A stretch of DNA of 64,000 bases from assembly GCA_028289645.1 (NCBI GenBank), contig JANQOK010000013.1:1-64000 (forward strand), given 5' to 3'. Source of the stretch: Anderseniella sp. GTDB taxonomy: Bacteria; Pseudomonadota; Alphaproteobacteria; Rhizobiales; Aestuariivirgaceae. Under the pieces are notes generated by a model. It was given only the letters and a program-made list of their open reading frames with translations, was not told the DNA's origin and did no database searches. Shown here in pieces: positions 35,363 to 43,910 of the stretch. Numbering within the stretch: the stretch's first letter is position 1; each line of letters begins with the position of its first letter. Position numbers and translations under genes: made by a program.

Positions 35363-36373
35363 ATGAGCGACAAGTTTGCCGGTGTGGATGAATTTCCGAG
35401 AGCGGACCTGCTGTCGGGACCTACACCCATTGAGCCGCTGGCGCGTTTGTCGCAGCAACTTGGCATAGACCTTTGCATCAAGCGGGACGACCTGACCGGG
35501 CTTGGCTTTGGCGGCAACAAGGTTCGCCAGCTTGAATTCTACTTTGGCGCGGCGTTGGCCAAACAGGCAGACACGGTTCTGATCACCGGTGCCGTTCAGT
35601 CCAATTATGCCCGCACCGCAGCAACTGCAGCAGCCAGGCTCGGACTTGAGGCGGTCATCCAGATGGAAGATCGCGTGCACGGCATGGACGAGACCTACAA
35701 CACATCCGGCAATGTCCTGCTGTCGCGGCTGCTCGGCGCGCAGTTCATGAACTATCCGGAAGGCGAGGACGAATCCGGCGCGGACCTGGCGCTGCGACAA
35801 CGGGCGGACGAGCTGCGCAACGACGGCCGCACGCCGTATGTCATTCCGCTCGGTCTCAACAACCCGCCCTTGGGGGCGCTGGGATACATGAAGGCGGCGC
35901 AGGAAATCCTCCAGCAGGACGACAACTTTGATTGCATTGTGGTTGCATCCGGCAGCGGCCTGACGCACTGCGGCCTGCTGGCCGGCCTGCGGGCGTTAGG
36001 CTCCGACATTCCGGTGCATGGCATCTGCGTGCGCCGAGACGCTGTCGCGCAGACCGGACGGCTGGCCACGGTTGCGGCAAATCTCGATGCACTTTTGAAA
36101 TGCGATCCGATCATTGACGAGACGGACATTCTGACCTGGGACGGAGCACTCGAACCGGGCTATGGCCATGTCGGGCCGCCCGCGCGCGACGCCATCTTGA
36201 TGATGGCGCGCCAGGAAGGACTGTTCCTGGATCCGGTCTACACCGGCAAGAGTTTTGCCGGTGTGCCGGGCCTGGTCAAAGAGGGTGTCATTGAGCCCGG
36301 TGCGCGGGTCCTGTTCATTCATACCGGTGGCCAGCCGGCCCTGTTTGCCTACCAGGGCGAACTTGACATCTAG
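35363..36373 (+). CDS. D-cysteine desulfhydrase/ACC deaminase family PLP enzyme
   Basis: A 336-residue fold-type II PLP enzyme paralogous to the CuyA-like protein at 2247. The PLP lysine is about K53 in GFGGNKVRQLE; TGAVQSNYARTAATAAARLG and VASGSGLTHCGLLAGL are family signatures, and it ends FIHTGGQPALFAYQGEL. The GNKVRQLE and QSNYAR variants differ from the CuyA-type GNKTRKLE and QSNHAR, so the substrate is probably different: D-cysteine, ACC or another small amino acid. The ATG at 35363 is preferred over the GTG just upstream. Confidence 0.85.
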   Translation: MSDKFAGVDEFPRADLLSGPTPIEPLARLSQQLGIDLCIKRDDLTGLGFGGNKVRQLEFYFGAALAKQADTVLITGAVQSNYARTAATAAARLGLEAVIQMEDRVHGMDETYNTSGNVLLSRLLGAQFMNYPEGEDESGADLALRQRADELRNDGRTPYVIPLGLNNPPLGALGYMKAAQEILQQDDNFDCIVVASGSGLTHCGLLAGLRALGSDIPVHGICVRRDAVAQTGRLATVAANLDALLKCDPIIDETDILTWDGALEPGYGHVGPPARDAILMMARQEGLFLDPVYTGKSFAGVPGLVKEGVIEPGARVLFIHTGGQPALFAYQGELDI

Positions 36374-36374
36374 C

Positions 36375-37019
36375 TCAGTGTGCCAGTTTCGAAGCCTGGG
36401 CCGCGAGGTTCTCGATTGCTGTCCAGTTTTCGGAATCCAGGTGTTGCGGCGGTACGACCCAAGATCCACCCACACACAGCACGTTTGGCAGTTTGAGATA
36501 GGTCTGGACATTTTCAGGGCTCAGACCGCCCGTTGGACAGAAATGGAAGTCTGGCATGGGACCGGCGAATGCCTTCAGTGCCGATGCACCGCCGGATGCT
36601 TCGGCAGGAAAGAACTTGGCGACATCATAACCGCGCTCATGGAGCCGCATCATTTCAGATACGGTCGCCACACCTCCCAGCAGAGGCAGGCCATGCCGCT
36701 CGCAGGAAGTCATTAGTGTGTCCGTCACCCCTGGCGAAACGCCAAACCTTGCGCCAGCCGCAAGTGCAGCCTCGACATCCTGGTCTGACAGCAAGGTGCC
36801 CACACCGACCACGCAGCCGGGAACGGTGCCCATTGCCCTGATGACGTCGATTGCGGCACGGGTGCGCAATGTCACTTCAACGACCGGCAATCCGCCTGAT
36901 ACGAGCGCTTTTGCCAAGGGTACCGCGTGAGCCACATCCTGCACGACCAGAACCGGGACAACCGATACCGGTTCGAGCATGGATCTGAGGCGATTTGAAC
37001 TCTGCTTACCGGTGAGCAT
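36375..37019 (-). CDS. eda: 2-dehydro-3-deoxy-phosphogluconate (KDPG) aldolase
   Basis: A 214-residue aldolase; the ATG at 37019 follows GGAGAACGCC. It splits KDPG into pyruvate and glyceraldehyde-3-phosphate. The catalytic Glu is in LPVVEVTLRT and the Schiff-base Lys in YDVAKFFPAEASGG; GVGTLLSDQDVEAALAAGA and FCPTGGLSPEN are also typical. It is divergent from the uronate TRAP operon, and kdgK lies on the other side of it. Together these support entry of uronates into the lower Entner-Doudoroff pathway. Confidence 0.94.
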   Translation of the reverse strand: MLTGKQSSNRLRSMLEPVSVVPVLVVQDVAHAVPLAKALVSGGLPVVEVTLRTRAAIDVIRAMGTVPGCVVGVGTLLSDQDVEAALAAGARFGVSPGVTDTLMTSCERHGLPLLGGVATVSEMMRLHERGYDVAKFFPAEASGGASALKAFAGPMPDFHFCPTGGLSPENVQTYLKLPNVLCVGGSWVVPPQHLDSENWTAIENLAAQASKLAH

Positions 37020-37370
37020 GGCGTTCTCCGAGGTCAACCAGGATATCAGCGGGGGAATTGATCATGGCGATGATTTTCGAAAATTAATCCGCAAAAAGAA
37101 TGACCGGGTTCCTTCGGCCGCTGCACCATGTGGCATTTTAAAGCTCCTACAATCAACATCTTACCGGTCAGAAGGGACAAATCTGTTGAGATGAATCCAT
37201 GCCCTGCCACCGTAAAAAGCGGACCTTGTCTACAATCTCAAAAGTACCATACTAGTAAACATAATCGTTGACACGCCAAATCTGACGTGACTAGTTTCTC
37301 CATCGAACCCCATTTCAGAAGGGTTTTCCAGAATGGTTCTGGTAGCTTTTCGGGGCTAGTGGAGGAAAAC
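37020..37370. promoter_or_regulatory. Divergent promoter region of eda and TRAP operon
   Basis: This 351-bp gap contains no gene. It holds the 14-bp site at 37242-37255 and, 12 bp after it, a TTGACA box at 37268-37273 with only a weak -10 candidate (TAGTTT, 18-bp spacer) before the dctP-like gene. The arrangement fits a GntR-type regulator bound next to the -35 box. Confidence 0.45.
37242..37255. promoter_or_regulatory. GntR (FCD)-type operator, copy at TRAP/eda promoter
   Basis: AAGTACCATACTAG occurs here and, identically over 14 bp, at 42727-42740 in front of the GntR gene. The core AGTA-CCA-TACT is an inverted repeat. It overlaps nothing else and precedes a TTGACA box. Binding by the local GntR protein is inferred. 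Confidence 0.65.
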
Positions 37371-38372
37371 ATGAACCTGACAAAAACGATGAAGAAAATC
37401 GTGTCCTGCGCCGTCATCGCCGGTATGGCTGTTGTTGCAGCCAGTGCGGCAAAGGCGGAAGAACTGACACTGCGCGGTGCCAGCCTGTTTGACAACGAGC
37501 ATGCCTATTCCAAGACCCTCATCAAGCTTGGTGAACTGGTCAACGAGGCATATGGCAAGAAGGTCACCTTTGACCTCAGGGGCAACAGCGAGCTTGGCAT
37601 TGAACCTGACTACGTGAACTTCCTGACCCAGGGTGTGGCAATCGACTATGCCATTATCGCGCCATCCAACCTGGCCCGGTTCGCGCCTTCGGTTCCCCTG
37701 ATGGACATGCCGTTCGTGTTCCGTGACCTCGATCACTGGAACGCGGTTCTGTCGAGTGACGTTCTGAAACCGCTGGAGGAAGAACTGCTCAAGAAGGCAG
37801 ACCTGATGATCATCGGATACGCAGGCGGCGGGACCCGCAACCTGATCTCCAACAAGAAGATTTCAAATATCGAGGAACTGACCGGACACAAGATGCGCGT
37901 GATGGGTGCTCCCATCCAGGCCAGAGTGTTCGAGGCAATCAAGGCAGCGCCATCGGCTATTGCCTATTCCGAAGTGTATAACGCTATTCAGACCGGTGTT
38001 GTGGACGGGCTTGAAAACGAGTCCGCCAGCCTGCTGCAGTACAAGTTCTTTGAAGTTGCACCGCATGTCACCCTGACCCAGCATTCGATCACGGTTCGGC
38101 CAATCATCTTCAGCGGCAAGGCATTCCGCAAACTGCCTGAAGACCTTCAGAAGGCTATTCTCAAAGCTGGAAAGGAAGCAGGAGAATTCGGCCGCGCACT
38201 TGAGTCATCTGAAGACTCCAAGAAGCTTGACCAGATGAAAAACGCCAAGCAGATCGAGGTTCACGCCTTTGCCGGTCGTGAAAAGCTGCTTGACCTGGTG
38301 ACGCCGGTCCAGGACGCCTACGCCAAAGAGCTCGGTGCGGAGACCCTGCTGCAGGCCATTCGCTCAAAATAA
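37371..38372 (+). CDS. TRAP substrate-binding protein, DctP family (probable uronate binder)
   Basis: A 333-residue periplasmic protein with a 29-residue signal peptide (cleavage after SAAKA); the ATG at 37371 follows GGAGGAAAAC. It starts ELTLRGASLFDNEHAYSKTL and has MPFVFRDLDHWNAVLSSDV and the TGHKMRVMGAP segment with the ligand-binding Arg, typical of DctP. It heads a dctP-dctQ-dctM-SDR operon placed between eda and kdgK, so an unsaturated or saturated uronate is the likely ligand. Other sugar acids remain possible. Confidence 0.92.
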   Translation: MNLTKTMKKIVSCAVIAGMAVVAASAAKAEELTLRGASLFDNEHAYSKTLIKLGELVNEAYGKKVTFDLRGNSELGIEPDYVNFLTQGVAIDYAIIAPSNLARFAPSVPLMDMPFVFRDLDHWNAVLSSDVLKPLEEELLKKADLMIIGYAGGGTRNLISNKKISNIEELTGHKMRVMGAPIQARVFEAIKAAPSAIAYSEVYNAIQTGVVDGLENESASLLQYKFFEVAPHVTLTQHSITVRPIIFSGKAFRKLPEDLQKAILKAGKEAGEFGRALESSEDSKKLDQMKNAKQIEVHAFAGREKLLDLVTPVQDAYAKELGAETLLQAIRSK

Positions 38373-38490
38373 CAAGAGTCGGGCATTTCCCCTGTGGTAT
38401 TGTTGACCGCAGGGGCCATGCCTGCCGAAGTCCGATTTCGGATGTCCGGCATTGGATACGGCTGTTTCGGCGAATCGGGGAGGGGACGTC

Positions 38491-38988
38491 ATGATCGAGA
38501 GAGCCCTGGAAGGCTTTTGCCAGGTGCTGCGCGTGGCCGTCGGTGTTCTGGTGGCCGCTCTGATTGTACCGGTCACCATGCAGGTGCTGGCCCGCTACAC
38601 CGGTATCATCCCGGTCTATTTGTGGACCGAGGAACTGGCCCGCTACATTTTCATCTGGATGGTGATGCTCGGATCCATTATCGCCGTATGGGAAGGCACC
38701 CACTTCGACGTGCATGTCATTCCTGACGCCACATCGCCGATCGGCAAGCTCTTGCAGAAGGGGTTCGTCATGCTGGTGGTGTCCGTGTTTGCCATGCTGT
38801 TTGCCTATTACGGCATCGGTTATGCAAGTTTTGGCTCCATCCAGACATCGGTGATGATGCAGGTCAACCTGCTGGTGATCTACATCGCAGTGCCATTTGC
38901 CGGGTTCTGCTGGGCGATATTTGCCTTGTTCCGGTTATGGCAGGCCGTTCAGGAATACCTGCAAAGCGCCGGACCGCGCTCGCCATGA
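38491..38988 (+). CDS. TRAP small membrane subunit, DctQ family
   Basis: A 165-residue protein with four hydrophobic segments; the ATG at 38491 follows GGGGAGGGGACG. The DctQ landmark is VTMQVLARYTGIIPVYLWTE followed by ELARYIFIWMVMLGSIIAVW. It partners the large subunit, whose start overlaps its stop (ATGA). Confidence 0.9.
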   Translation: MIERALEGFCQVLRVAVGVLVAALIVPVTMQVLARYTGIIPVYLWTEELARYIFIWMVMLGSIIAVWEGTHFDVHVIPDATSPIGKLLQKGFVMLVVSVFAMLFAYYGIGYASFGSIQTSVMMQVNLLVIYIAVPFAGFCWAIFALFRLWQAVQEYLQSAGPRSP

Positions 38989-40292
38989 TCATTTCAACCG
39001 GCTATGCCTGCCTGATCCTGCTCACCGGCTTTGTCTGTCTGGTCGTGGCCCGCGTGCCGGTTGCGTTTGCGCTCGGCATCGCAACCATTCCACTGGTTGT
39101 GCTCGATATCCGGCTGACGCCGTTCCTGATCATGGACCGGATGTTCAACTCCTACAACTCGTTCATTCTGCTGGCGGTCCCTTTCTTCCTGCTGGCGGCG
39201 AATCTGATGAACGGCGCCAGGATAACCGACAAGCTTATCGAGTTTGCCCGTGTCCTGACTGGCTGGCTGCCGGGCGGCCTGGGGCACGTGAATGTTGCCG
39301 TGTCGATGCTGTTTGCGGGTATTTCCGGCTCGTCGACGGCGGATGCCGCGGGATGCGGCAAGATCCTCATTCCGGCCATGACCAGACAGGGCTTCGACCC
39401 CCGGTTTTGTGTCGCCATAACCGCCTGCTCATCGGTCATGGGCGTGATAATCCCGCCCAGCATCCTGATGATCGTATGGGGTGGCGTGATGTCGATTTCG
39501 GTTGGCGCGCTGTTTCTGGCCGGTGCCATACCGGGATTGATGATTGCCGCAGCCCTGATGTCGGCCGTTTACGGCTACGCAAAGGTGTATGACTATCCGA
39601 CCGCAGGAAAACCCTCCCTGGTTGAATTCTGGCGGGCGCTGAAAGGTGCGGGACTGGCTTTGCTCACGCCGCTGTTCGTCATTGGCGGTATCGTGGGCGG
39701 TATCGTTACGCCAACCGAAAGCGCCATTATTGCAGCATTCTATTCGTTCTTTCTGGGTGCTGTCGTGTACCGCACCATATCTTTGCGCGATACTGTCGGC
39801 ATTCTTTATGAGACGGGCCGGTTTGCCTCGATTTCGCTGTTTGCGATTGGAACCGCATCGGTGTTCGGCTGGATGCTGGCATTCTACAACGTGCCGCGCC
39901 TGATGGTTGGTGTGATGACCGGGCTTGAGTTCGGCCAGGTCGGAACCGCATTGGTCATTGCAGCGTTCTTCCTGCTGTTCGGTCTGTTCATCGATGCCAT
40001 ACCGGCAATCATCATACTGGGCACGGTGCTGTATCCGGTGGCCACTGCGGCCGACATACATCCGGTGGTTTTTGCCATCATCGGTATTGTGTCACTGGCG
40101 TTTGGCCTGGTTACCCCGCCGTACGGGCTGTGCCTGCTGATCTCTGCGTCCATTGCCGGCCTCAACGTGGTCAACGTGCTGCGGGACGTGACCATCATTC
40201 TCATGCCGATGCTTCTCATTCTGATGCTCATCATCCTGTTTCCGGAGATCGCTCTCTGGCTGCCCAGGATGCTGATGCCCGGATTCAACTAG
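38985..40292 (+). CDS. TRAP large membrane subunit, DctM family
   Basis: A 435-residue permease with about 12 membrane segments. The ATG at 38985 overlaps the dctQ stop. Motifs include FAGISGSSTADAAGCGKILI, SSVMGVIIPPSILMIVWGG and VTPTESAIIAAFYSFFLG, all usual for DctM. It is followed 43 bp later by the SDR gene in the same operon. Confidence 0.94.
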   Translation: MIISTGYACLILLTGFVCLVVARVPVAFALGIATIPLVVLDIRLTPFLIMDRMFNSYNSFILLAVPFFLLAANLMNGARITDKLIEFARVLTGWLPGGLGHVNVAVSMLFAGISGSSTADAAGCGKILIPAMTRQGFDPRFCVAITACSSVMGVIIPPSILMIVWGGVMSISVGALFLAGAIPGLMIAAALMSAVYGYAKVYDYPTAGKPSLVEFWRALKGAGLALLTPLFVIGGIVGGIVTPTESAIIAAFYSFFLGAVVYRTISLRDTVGILYETGRFASISLFAIGTASVFGWMLAFYNVPRLMVGVMTGLEFGQVGTALVIAAFFLLFGLFIDAIPAIIILGTVLYPVATAADIHPVVFAIIGIVSLAFGLVTPPYGLCLLISASIAGLNVVNVLRDVTIILMPMLLILMLIILFPEIALWLPRMLMPGFN

Positions 40293-40335
40293 TTTGCCTT
40301 GCGGCACCAGCAACGAATTTCAACAGGAGAGCCCA

Positions 40336-41085
40336 ATGCTTTTAAAAGACAAGACCGTGATTGTAACTGGTGGCGGACGCGATATCGGCCGGGCCTGTGT
40401 CATGCGGTTGGCACAGGAAGGCGCCAGGGTCGCCATCAATTACTATGCCAGCGGCGACGGTGCGCAATCCGCGGTCGATGAGATCAGGGCTGCCGGCGGT
40501 GCGGCGTTTGCCCTGCGCGGAGACCTGACCAGCAACGCCGATGTCGCCAGCCTGGTAGACAGGACACGGGCTGAGTTTGGCGATGACATTCACGGGCTGA
40601 TCCATGTCACCGGCGGCCTGGTTGCCCGCAAAAAAGTGGACGAAATGGACGAAGCGCACTGGAATCGGGTCATGGACCTCAACACCACCAGCTATTTCCG
40701 AATGATAAAGGCTGTCGAGCCGTTTATGTCCGACGGCAGTTCCGTGGTCGGTTTTGCATCTCAGGCCGGACGCGATGGTGGCGGGCCGGGCGCGGTTGCC
40801 TATGCCGCATCAAAGGGCGCCGCCATGAGCATGACCCGGGGGTTTGCCAAGGAACTGGGCCCGCGTATCAGGGTGAACGCCATCTGTCCCGGCATGATCG
40901 ACACCGACTTCCATAACATCTTCACCAAGCCGGAAGTGCGCGCTCATGTTGCCAACATCACACCGATGAAGCGCGAGGGCACCTCGGAAGACACGGCAAA
41001 CCTGGCCGTGTTCCTGATGACGGACCAGTCGGCCTTTATGACCGGCACCTGTGTCGACATCAATGGCGGTGTGCTTTTCTCCTAA
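40336..41085 (+). CDS. Short-chain dehydrogenase/reductase, candidate DEH reductase
   Basis: A 249-residue classical SDR. The nucleotide-binding motif is VTGGGRDIGRA, the active site has YAASKGA with Ser upstream (VGFASQAG), and PGMIDTDF follows. The start is at 40336 behind CAGGAG. Position between a TRAP transporter, kdgK and eda suggests reduction of 4-deoxy-5-hexoseulose uronate (DEH) to KDG, as in alginate or pectin monomer use; oxidation of a hexonate is an alternative. Confidence 0.88.
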   Translation: MLLKDKTVIVTGGGRDIGRACVMRLAQEGARVAINYYASGDGAQSAVDEIRAAGGAAFALRGDLTSNADVASLVDRTRAEFGDDIHGLIHVTGGLVARKKVDEMDEAHWNRVMDLNTTSYFRMIKAVEPFMSDGSSVVGFASQAGRDGGGPGAVAYAASKGAAMSMTRGFAKELGPRIRVNAICPGMIDTDFHNIFTKPEVRAHVANITPMKREGTSEDTANLAVFLMTDQSAFMTGTCVDINGGVLFS

Positions 41086-41115
41086 GCAATCGTCCACGCA
41101 TGTGGATCGCTTGTG

Positions 41116-42015
41116 TCATGGAGAAACCAGCGCCCCGTGGTGTTGGATCACCCTGGCGGCACATTTCTGGCCCGCCGCTACGGACTTGGCGATGTCGCCA
41201 GCCTTCAGGAATTCGGCCAGGAACGCACCATTGAACGAATCGCCGGCGCCGGTCGTGTCGACGGGGTTGGCGATATGGTCGGTCGGGTAGCGGGAAAAAC
41301 TCTCCCCGCACTTGACCATAACGTCTCCAGACCCGTCTTTCAGAACGACGATATCGGCGTCCGCTGCCGCGTACCGGGCAAGTACAGCTTCACTGGAAGC
41401 GTCGCCGAAGGCATTGCACTCGTCGTCGCAACTGGGCAGCGAGATGGTCGAAGCGCCGGCCGCCAGGCGCATCACATGTTGCATCCGTTCCGGGCTCTGC
41501 CACAGGGCAGGTCGGATATTCGAATCAAAGGCGACCGTCTTGCCTTGCGACCGTGCACTGGCCAGGCATTCAATCAGCGCCAAGGCATCGTCGTCCGGCA
41601 GGATGGCCAACGTGATGCCGGAAAAATAGATTGCCGACGCAGCTTCAATTGCCTCGGTGAGCTTCTGCCGGTCCGCAGCCAGCAAGCGGGCAGCAGAGGT
41701 ATCCCGCCAATAGCTGAAACTTCGTTCGCCGTCCTGCAGATGGATCATGTACAGGCCGGGTCGCCTGTTTTCCAGACGCTGAACAGTGCTGCAGTCAATG
41801 CCGGCATTTTCGATGAACCCGAGCATCTGGCGAGAAACAACGTCGGTGCCGACGGCTGACAGGAAGCAGGTCCTCCAGTCTGGGGCGAGGCTTGCGCGCG
41901 CATACCACAGAGTGTTGAACACATCGCCTGCGAACGACTTGCGCAGCAAACCATTTTCAGCCTGGGCCAATTCGACCATGCATTCGCCGATGCCGAGAAA
42001 GGTTTTCTGCGGCAT
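41116..42015 (-). CDS. kdgK: 2-keto-3-deoxygluconate kinase, PfkB family
   Basis: A 299-residue PfkB-type sugar kinase starting at the ATG at 42015 (MPQKTFLGIGECMVELAQ). The first PfkB motif is near AGDVFNTLWYAR, and the second, with the catalytic Asp, is NPVDTTGAGDSFNGAFLAEF. It phosphorylates KDG to KDPG, the substrate of Eda encoded at 36375. It lies seven bases after the GntR gene in the same direction, so the two form an operon. Confidence 0.9.
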   Translation of the reverse strand: MPQKTFLGIGECMVELAQAENGLLRKSFAGDVFNTLWYARASLAPDWRTCFLSAVGTDVVSRQMLGFIENAGIDCSTVQRLENRRPGLYMIHLQDGERSFSYWRDTSAARLLAADRQKLTEAIEAASAIYFSGITLAILPDDDALALIECLASARSQGKTVAFDSNIRPALWQSPERMQHVMRLAAGASTISLPSCDDECNAFGDASSEAVLARYAAADADIVVLKDGSGDVMVKCGESFSRYPTDHIANPVDTTGAGDSFNGAFLAEFLKAGDIAKSVAAGQKCAARVIQHHGALVSP

Positions 42016-42022
42016 CGAAGGA

Positions 42023-42706
42023 TCAGTCCTCGAAATAGTCACTATGGGATTCTCTGGCCGCACTGAGCGTCTGGTCGAGCCTGCCCAGATGATGCCGTAT
42101 CAGCTTGATGACACCTGCCTCGTCACGCTTCTTGAGAAGGTCGTAGATTTCAGCATGGTCTTCCCGGACGTTGTCGAGTGCCGCCTGCGATGAAAGCTGG
42201 ATCATGCATAGCCTGTCGACGTGTGCCTTGTTGCTGGCAATAGTTTCAAACGCGAAGGCGGCATCTCCGGCGCGGCAGATCAGTTGATGAAATGCATAGT
42301 CCAGATCGTGGAACTCATCGATGTTCATGTCGGCGACACACTGTTTCTGCCGGTCCAGATTGCCTTCGAACGAAACCGTGTCCAGGTTGGTCCGCGAAGC
42401 ACATGCCCGGCGAACCACCTCAACTTCCACTGCGGTGCGAATGAACCGGGAGTTCAGAATGTGGCTTTGCGAGATTTTCCTGACCAGCGTCGCCTTTTGT
42501 GGCCGGATTTCCAGCAGCCTCATATTGCCTAGCCTGATGAAGGCCTCCCTCACGGGCTGGCGTGAGATATTGAACTGGCCTGCAATCTCCACTTCGGACA
42601 TGCGGGTTCCCGGTTCCAACTTCAAGGTGACGATGTCGGCGTGAAGTCGATCGAATACGTCGTCGACTGTGGTTCGCCGGCCAGTTTCAGTTCCAAGTGC
42701 GTACAT
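42023..42706 (-). CDS. GntR-family regulator with FCD domain
   Basis: A 227-residue FadR-subfamily regulator. The wHTH occupies residues about 12-75 (MSEVEIAGQFNISRQPVREA) and the FCD effector domain the rest, with metal/ligand residues around LDYAFHQLICRAG and HAEIYDLLKKRD. It is preceded by GAGGATTTTC and, 20 bp upstream of its ATG, by the 14-bp site also found at the TRAP promoter. It is probably an autoregulated repressor relieved by KDG or a uronate. Confidence 0.92.
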   Translation of the reverse strand: MYALGTETGRRTTVDDVFDRLHADIVTLKLEPGTRMSEVEIAGQFNISRQPVREAFIRLGNMRLLEIRPQKATLVRKISQSHILNSRFIRTAVEVEVVRRACASRTNLDTVSFEGNLDRQKQCVADMNIDEFHDLDYAFHQLICRAGDAAFAFETIASNKAHVDRLCMIQLSSQAALDNVREDHAEIYDLLKKRDEAGVIKLIRHHLGRLDQTLSAARESHSDYFED

Positions 42707-42726
42707 GAAAATCCTCGTTATCCAGC

Positions 42727-42740
42727 AAGTACCATACTAG
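42727..42740. promoter_or_regulatory. GntR (FCD)-type operator, copy at gntR-kdgK promoter
   Basis: AAGTACCATACTAG, identical to 37242-37255, lies 20 bp upstream of the GntR start at 42706. Location fits autoregulation. It may also affect the divergent hydrolase gene at 42834. Confidence 0.65.
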
Positions 42741-42833
42741 GATAAATGTAGGTTTCAAAAGACTTTTTGGCTATCGTGGTCACGACTTCGCTGAAGCAAC
42801 GAGTGTTGCGGAGACTGAAAGGAGTTGAAGGGA

Positions 42834-43742
42834 ATGCAACCAAGGCGCACTGAAATCGAATTTGATGCCGAAGGTGCGATATTGCGCGGCTGGCACTATG
42901 TGCCTGATGGCGGCAGGGGATCGTTTCCCACAATTGTCATGGCGCACGGGTTTTCGGCTGTCAAAGAACAGTATCTGGACGAATATGCAGCGGCATTTGC
43001 CGTGGCCGGACTGGCTGCCGTGGTATTCGACAACCGGAATTTCGGGGCAAGCGAAGGCGAACCCCGCCAGGAAGTTGATCCGGTGCAGCAGGTCCGGGAT
43101 TACCGGCATGCGATTACACATGCTTGCACATTGCCGGATGTTGATGTCGAGCGCATAGGTGTCTGGGGAACCAGCTACAGCGGCGGTCACGTTCTTGCGG
43201 TCGCAGCCCACGACAGGCGGGTCAAATGCGCTGTCAGTCAGGTGCCGGCCGTCAGCGGGCCGGAAGCTGCGCTGCGCCGGACGAGACCGGACCGGGTTCC
43301 GGCCGTCCTGGCCGCCCTGCAGGCCGACCGTGCAGACCGGTTCGAGGGTGCTCCACCCAGGATGATAAAGGTGGTCACGGACGGCGACGGCGGACCTTGT
43401 GCACTGGCCGGTAATGAGAGCTGGGAGTTCTTTTCCGGCAGCCGGTCGCGCGCGCCGGCGTGGATCAACGAAGTTACCCTGCGATCCACCGAGATGGCGC
43501 GCGAGTATGAACCCGACACCTCCATTCACCGGATCAGCCCGACTCCGCTGTTGATGATCGTGGCTGACCAGGACCATGTGACACCGACCGATCTGGCCCT
43601 TGCAGCGTATGAAAGGGCGCTGCAGCCCAAAAAACTGGTGGTGCTGAAAGGCGGGCACTTTGTTCCTTACGTGGAACAGTTCAGTGAATCCAGTGGCGCG
43701 GCAATCGACTGGTTTTGCGAACACCTGATCGGCCATAACTGA
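42834..43742 (+). CDS. Alpha/beta hydrolase, dienelactone-hydrolase/S15-like
   Basis: A 302-residue cytoplasmic hydrolase. The nucleophile is the Ser of GVWGTSYSGGHVLAVAAHD, the acid is in LLMIVADQDHVTP and the His in LKGGHFVPYVEQ. VMAHGFSAVKEQYLDEYA forms the N-terminal core. An ATG at 42834 follows AAAGGAGTTGAAGGG. It sits between the GntR gene and the DmdA-like gene with no clear partner. Substrate unknown. Confidence 0.85.
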   Translation: MQPRRTEIEFDAEGAILRGWHYVPDGGRGSFPTIVMAHGFSAVKEQYLDEYAAAFAVAGLAAVVFDNRNFGASEGEPRQEVDPVQQVRDYRHAITHACTLPDVDVERIGVWGTSYSGGHVLAVAAHDRRVKCAVSQVPAVSGPEAALRRTRPDRVPAVLAALQADRADRFEGAPPRMIKVVTDGDGGPCALAGNESWEFFSGSRSRAPAWINEVTLRSTEMAREYEPDTSIHRISPTPLLMIVADQDHVTPTDLALAAYERALQPKKLVVLKGGHFVPYVEQFSESSGAAIDWFCEHLIGHN

Positions 43743-43760
43743 CCGCGTCGGCGAAGGATT

Positions 43761-43794
43761 ATCAACTGGAGAATTTTTCTCATCATCTGTTGAT
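43761..43794 (+). other. Nested hairpin downstream of hydrolase gene
   Basis: ATCAAC (43761-43766) pairs with GTTGAT (43789-43794), enclosing GAGAA-TTT-TTCTC; a U-rich TGTTTTGTT follows. It may work with the stronger terminator at 43832 or form an alternative structure with it. Confidence 0.35.
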
Positions 43795-43831
43795 CTGTTT
43801 TGTTCAGGAAATGCGGTCGTGACGTTTCCGG

Positions 43832-43851
43832 ACCGGCGAATGCCGGTTTTT
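43832..43851 (+). terminator. Intrinsic terminator before DmdA-like gene
   Basis: ACCGGC-GAAT-GCCGGT is a perfect 6-bp GC-rich stem with a tetraloop followed by TTTTT. It lies 90 bp after the hydrolase stop and 59 bp before the DmdA-like start, so it either ends the hydrolase transcript or acts as an attenuator in the leader of the next gene. Confidence 0.65.
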
Positions 43852-43910
43852 CGGATGGAAGATTTTTGCAAGTCAGACTAGAACACGATGGATCAGGGAG
43901 GCGTCTGCCC

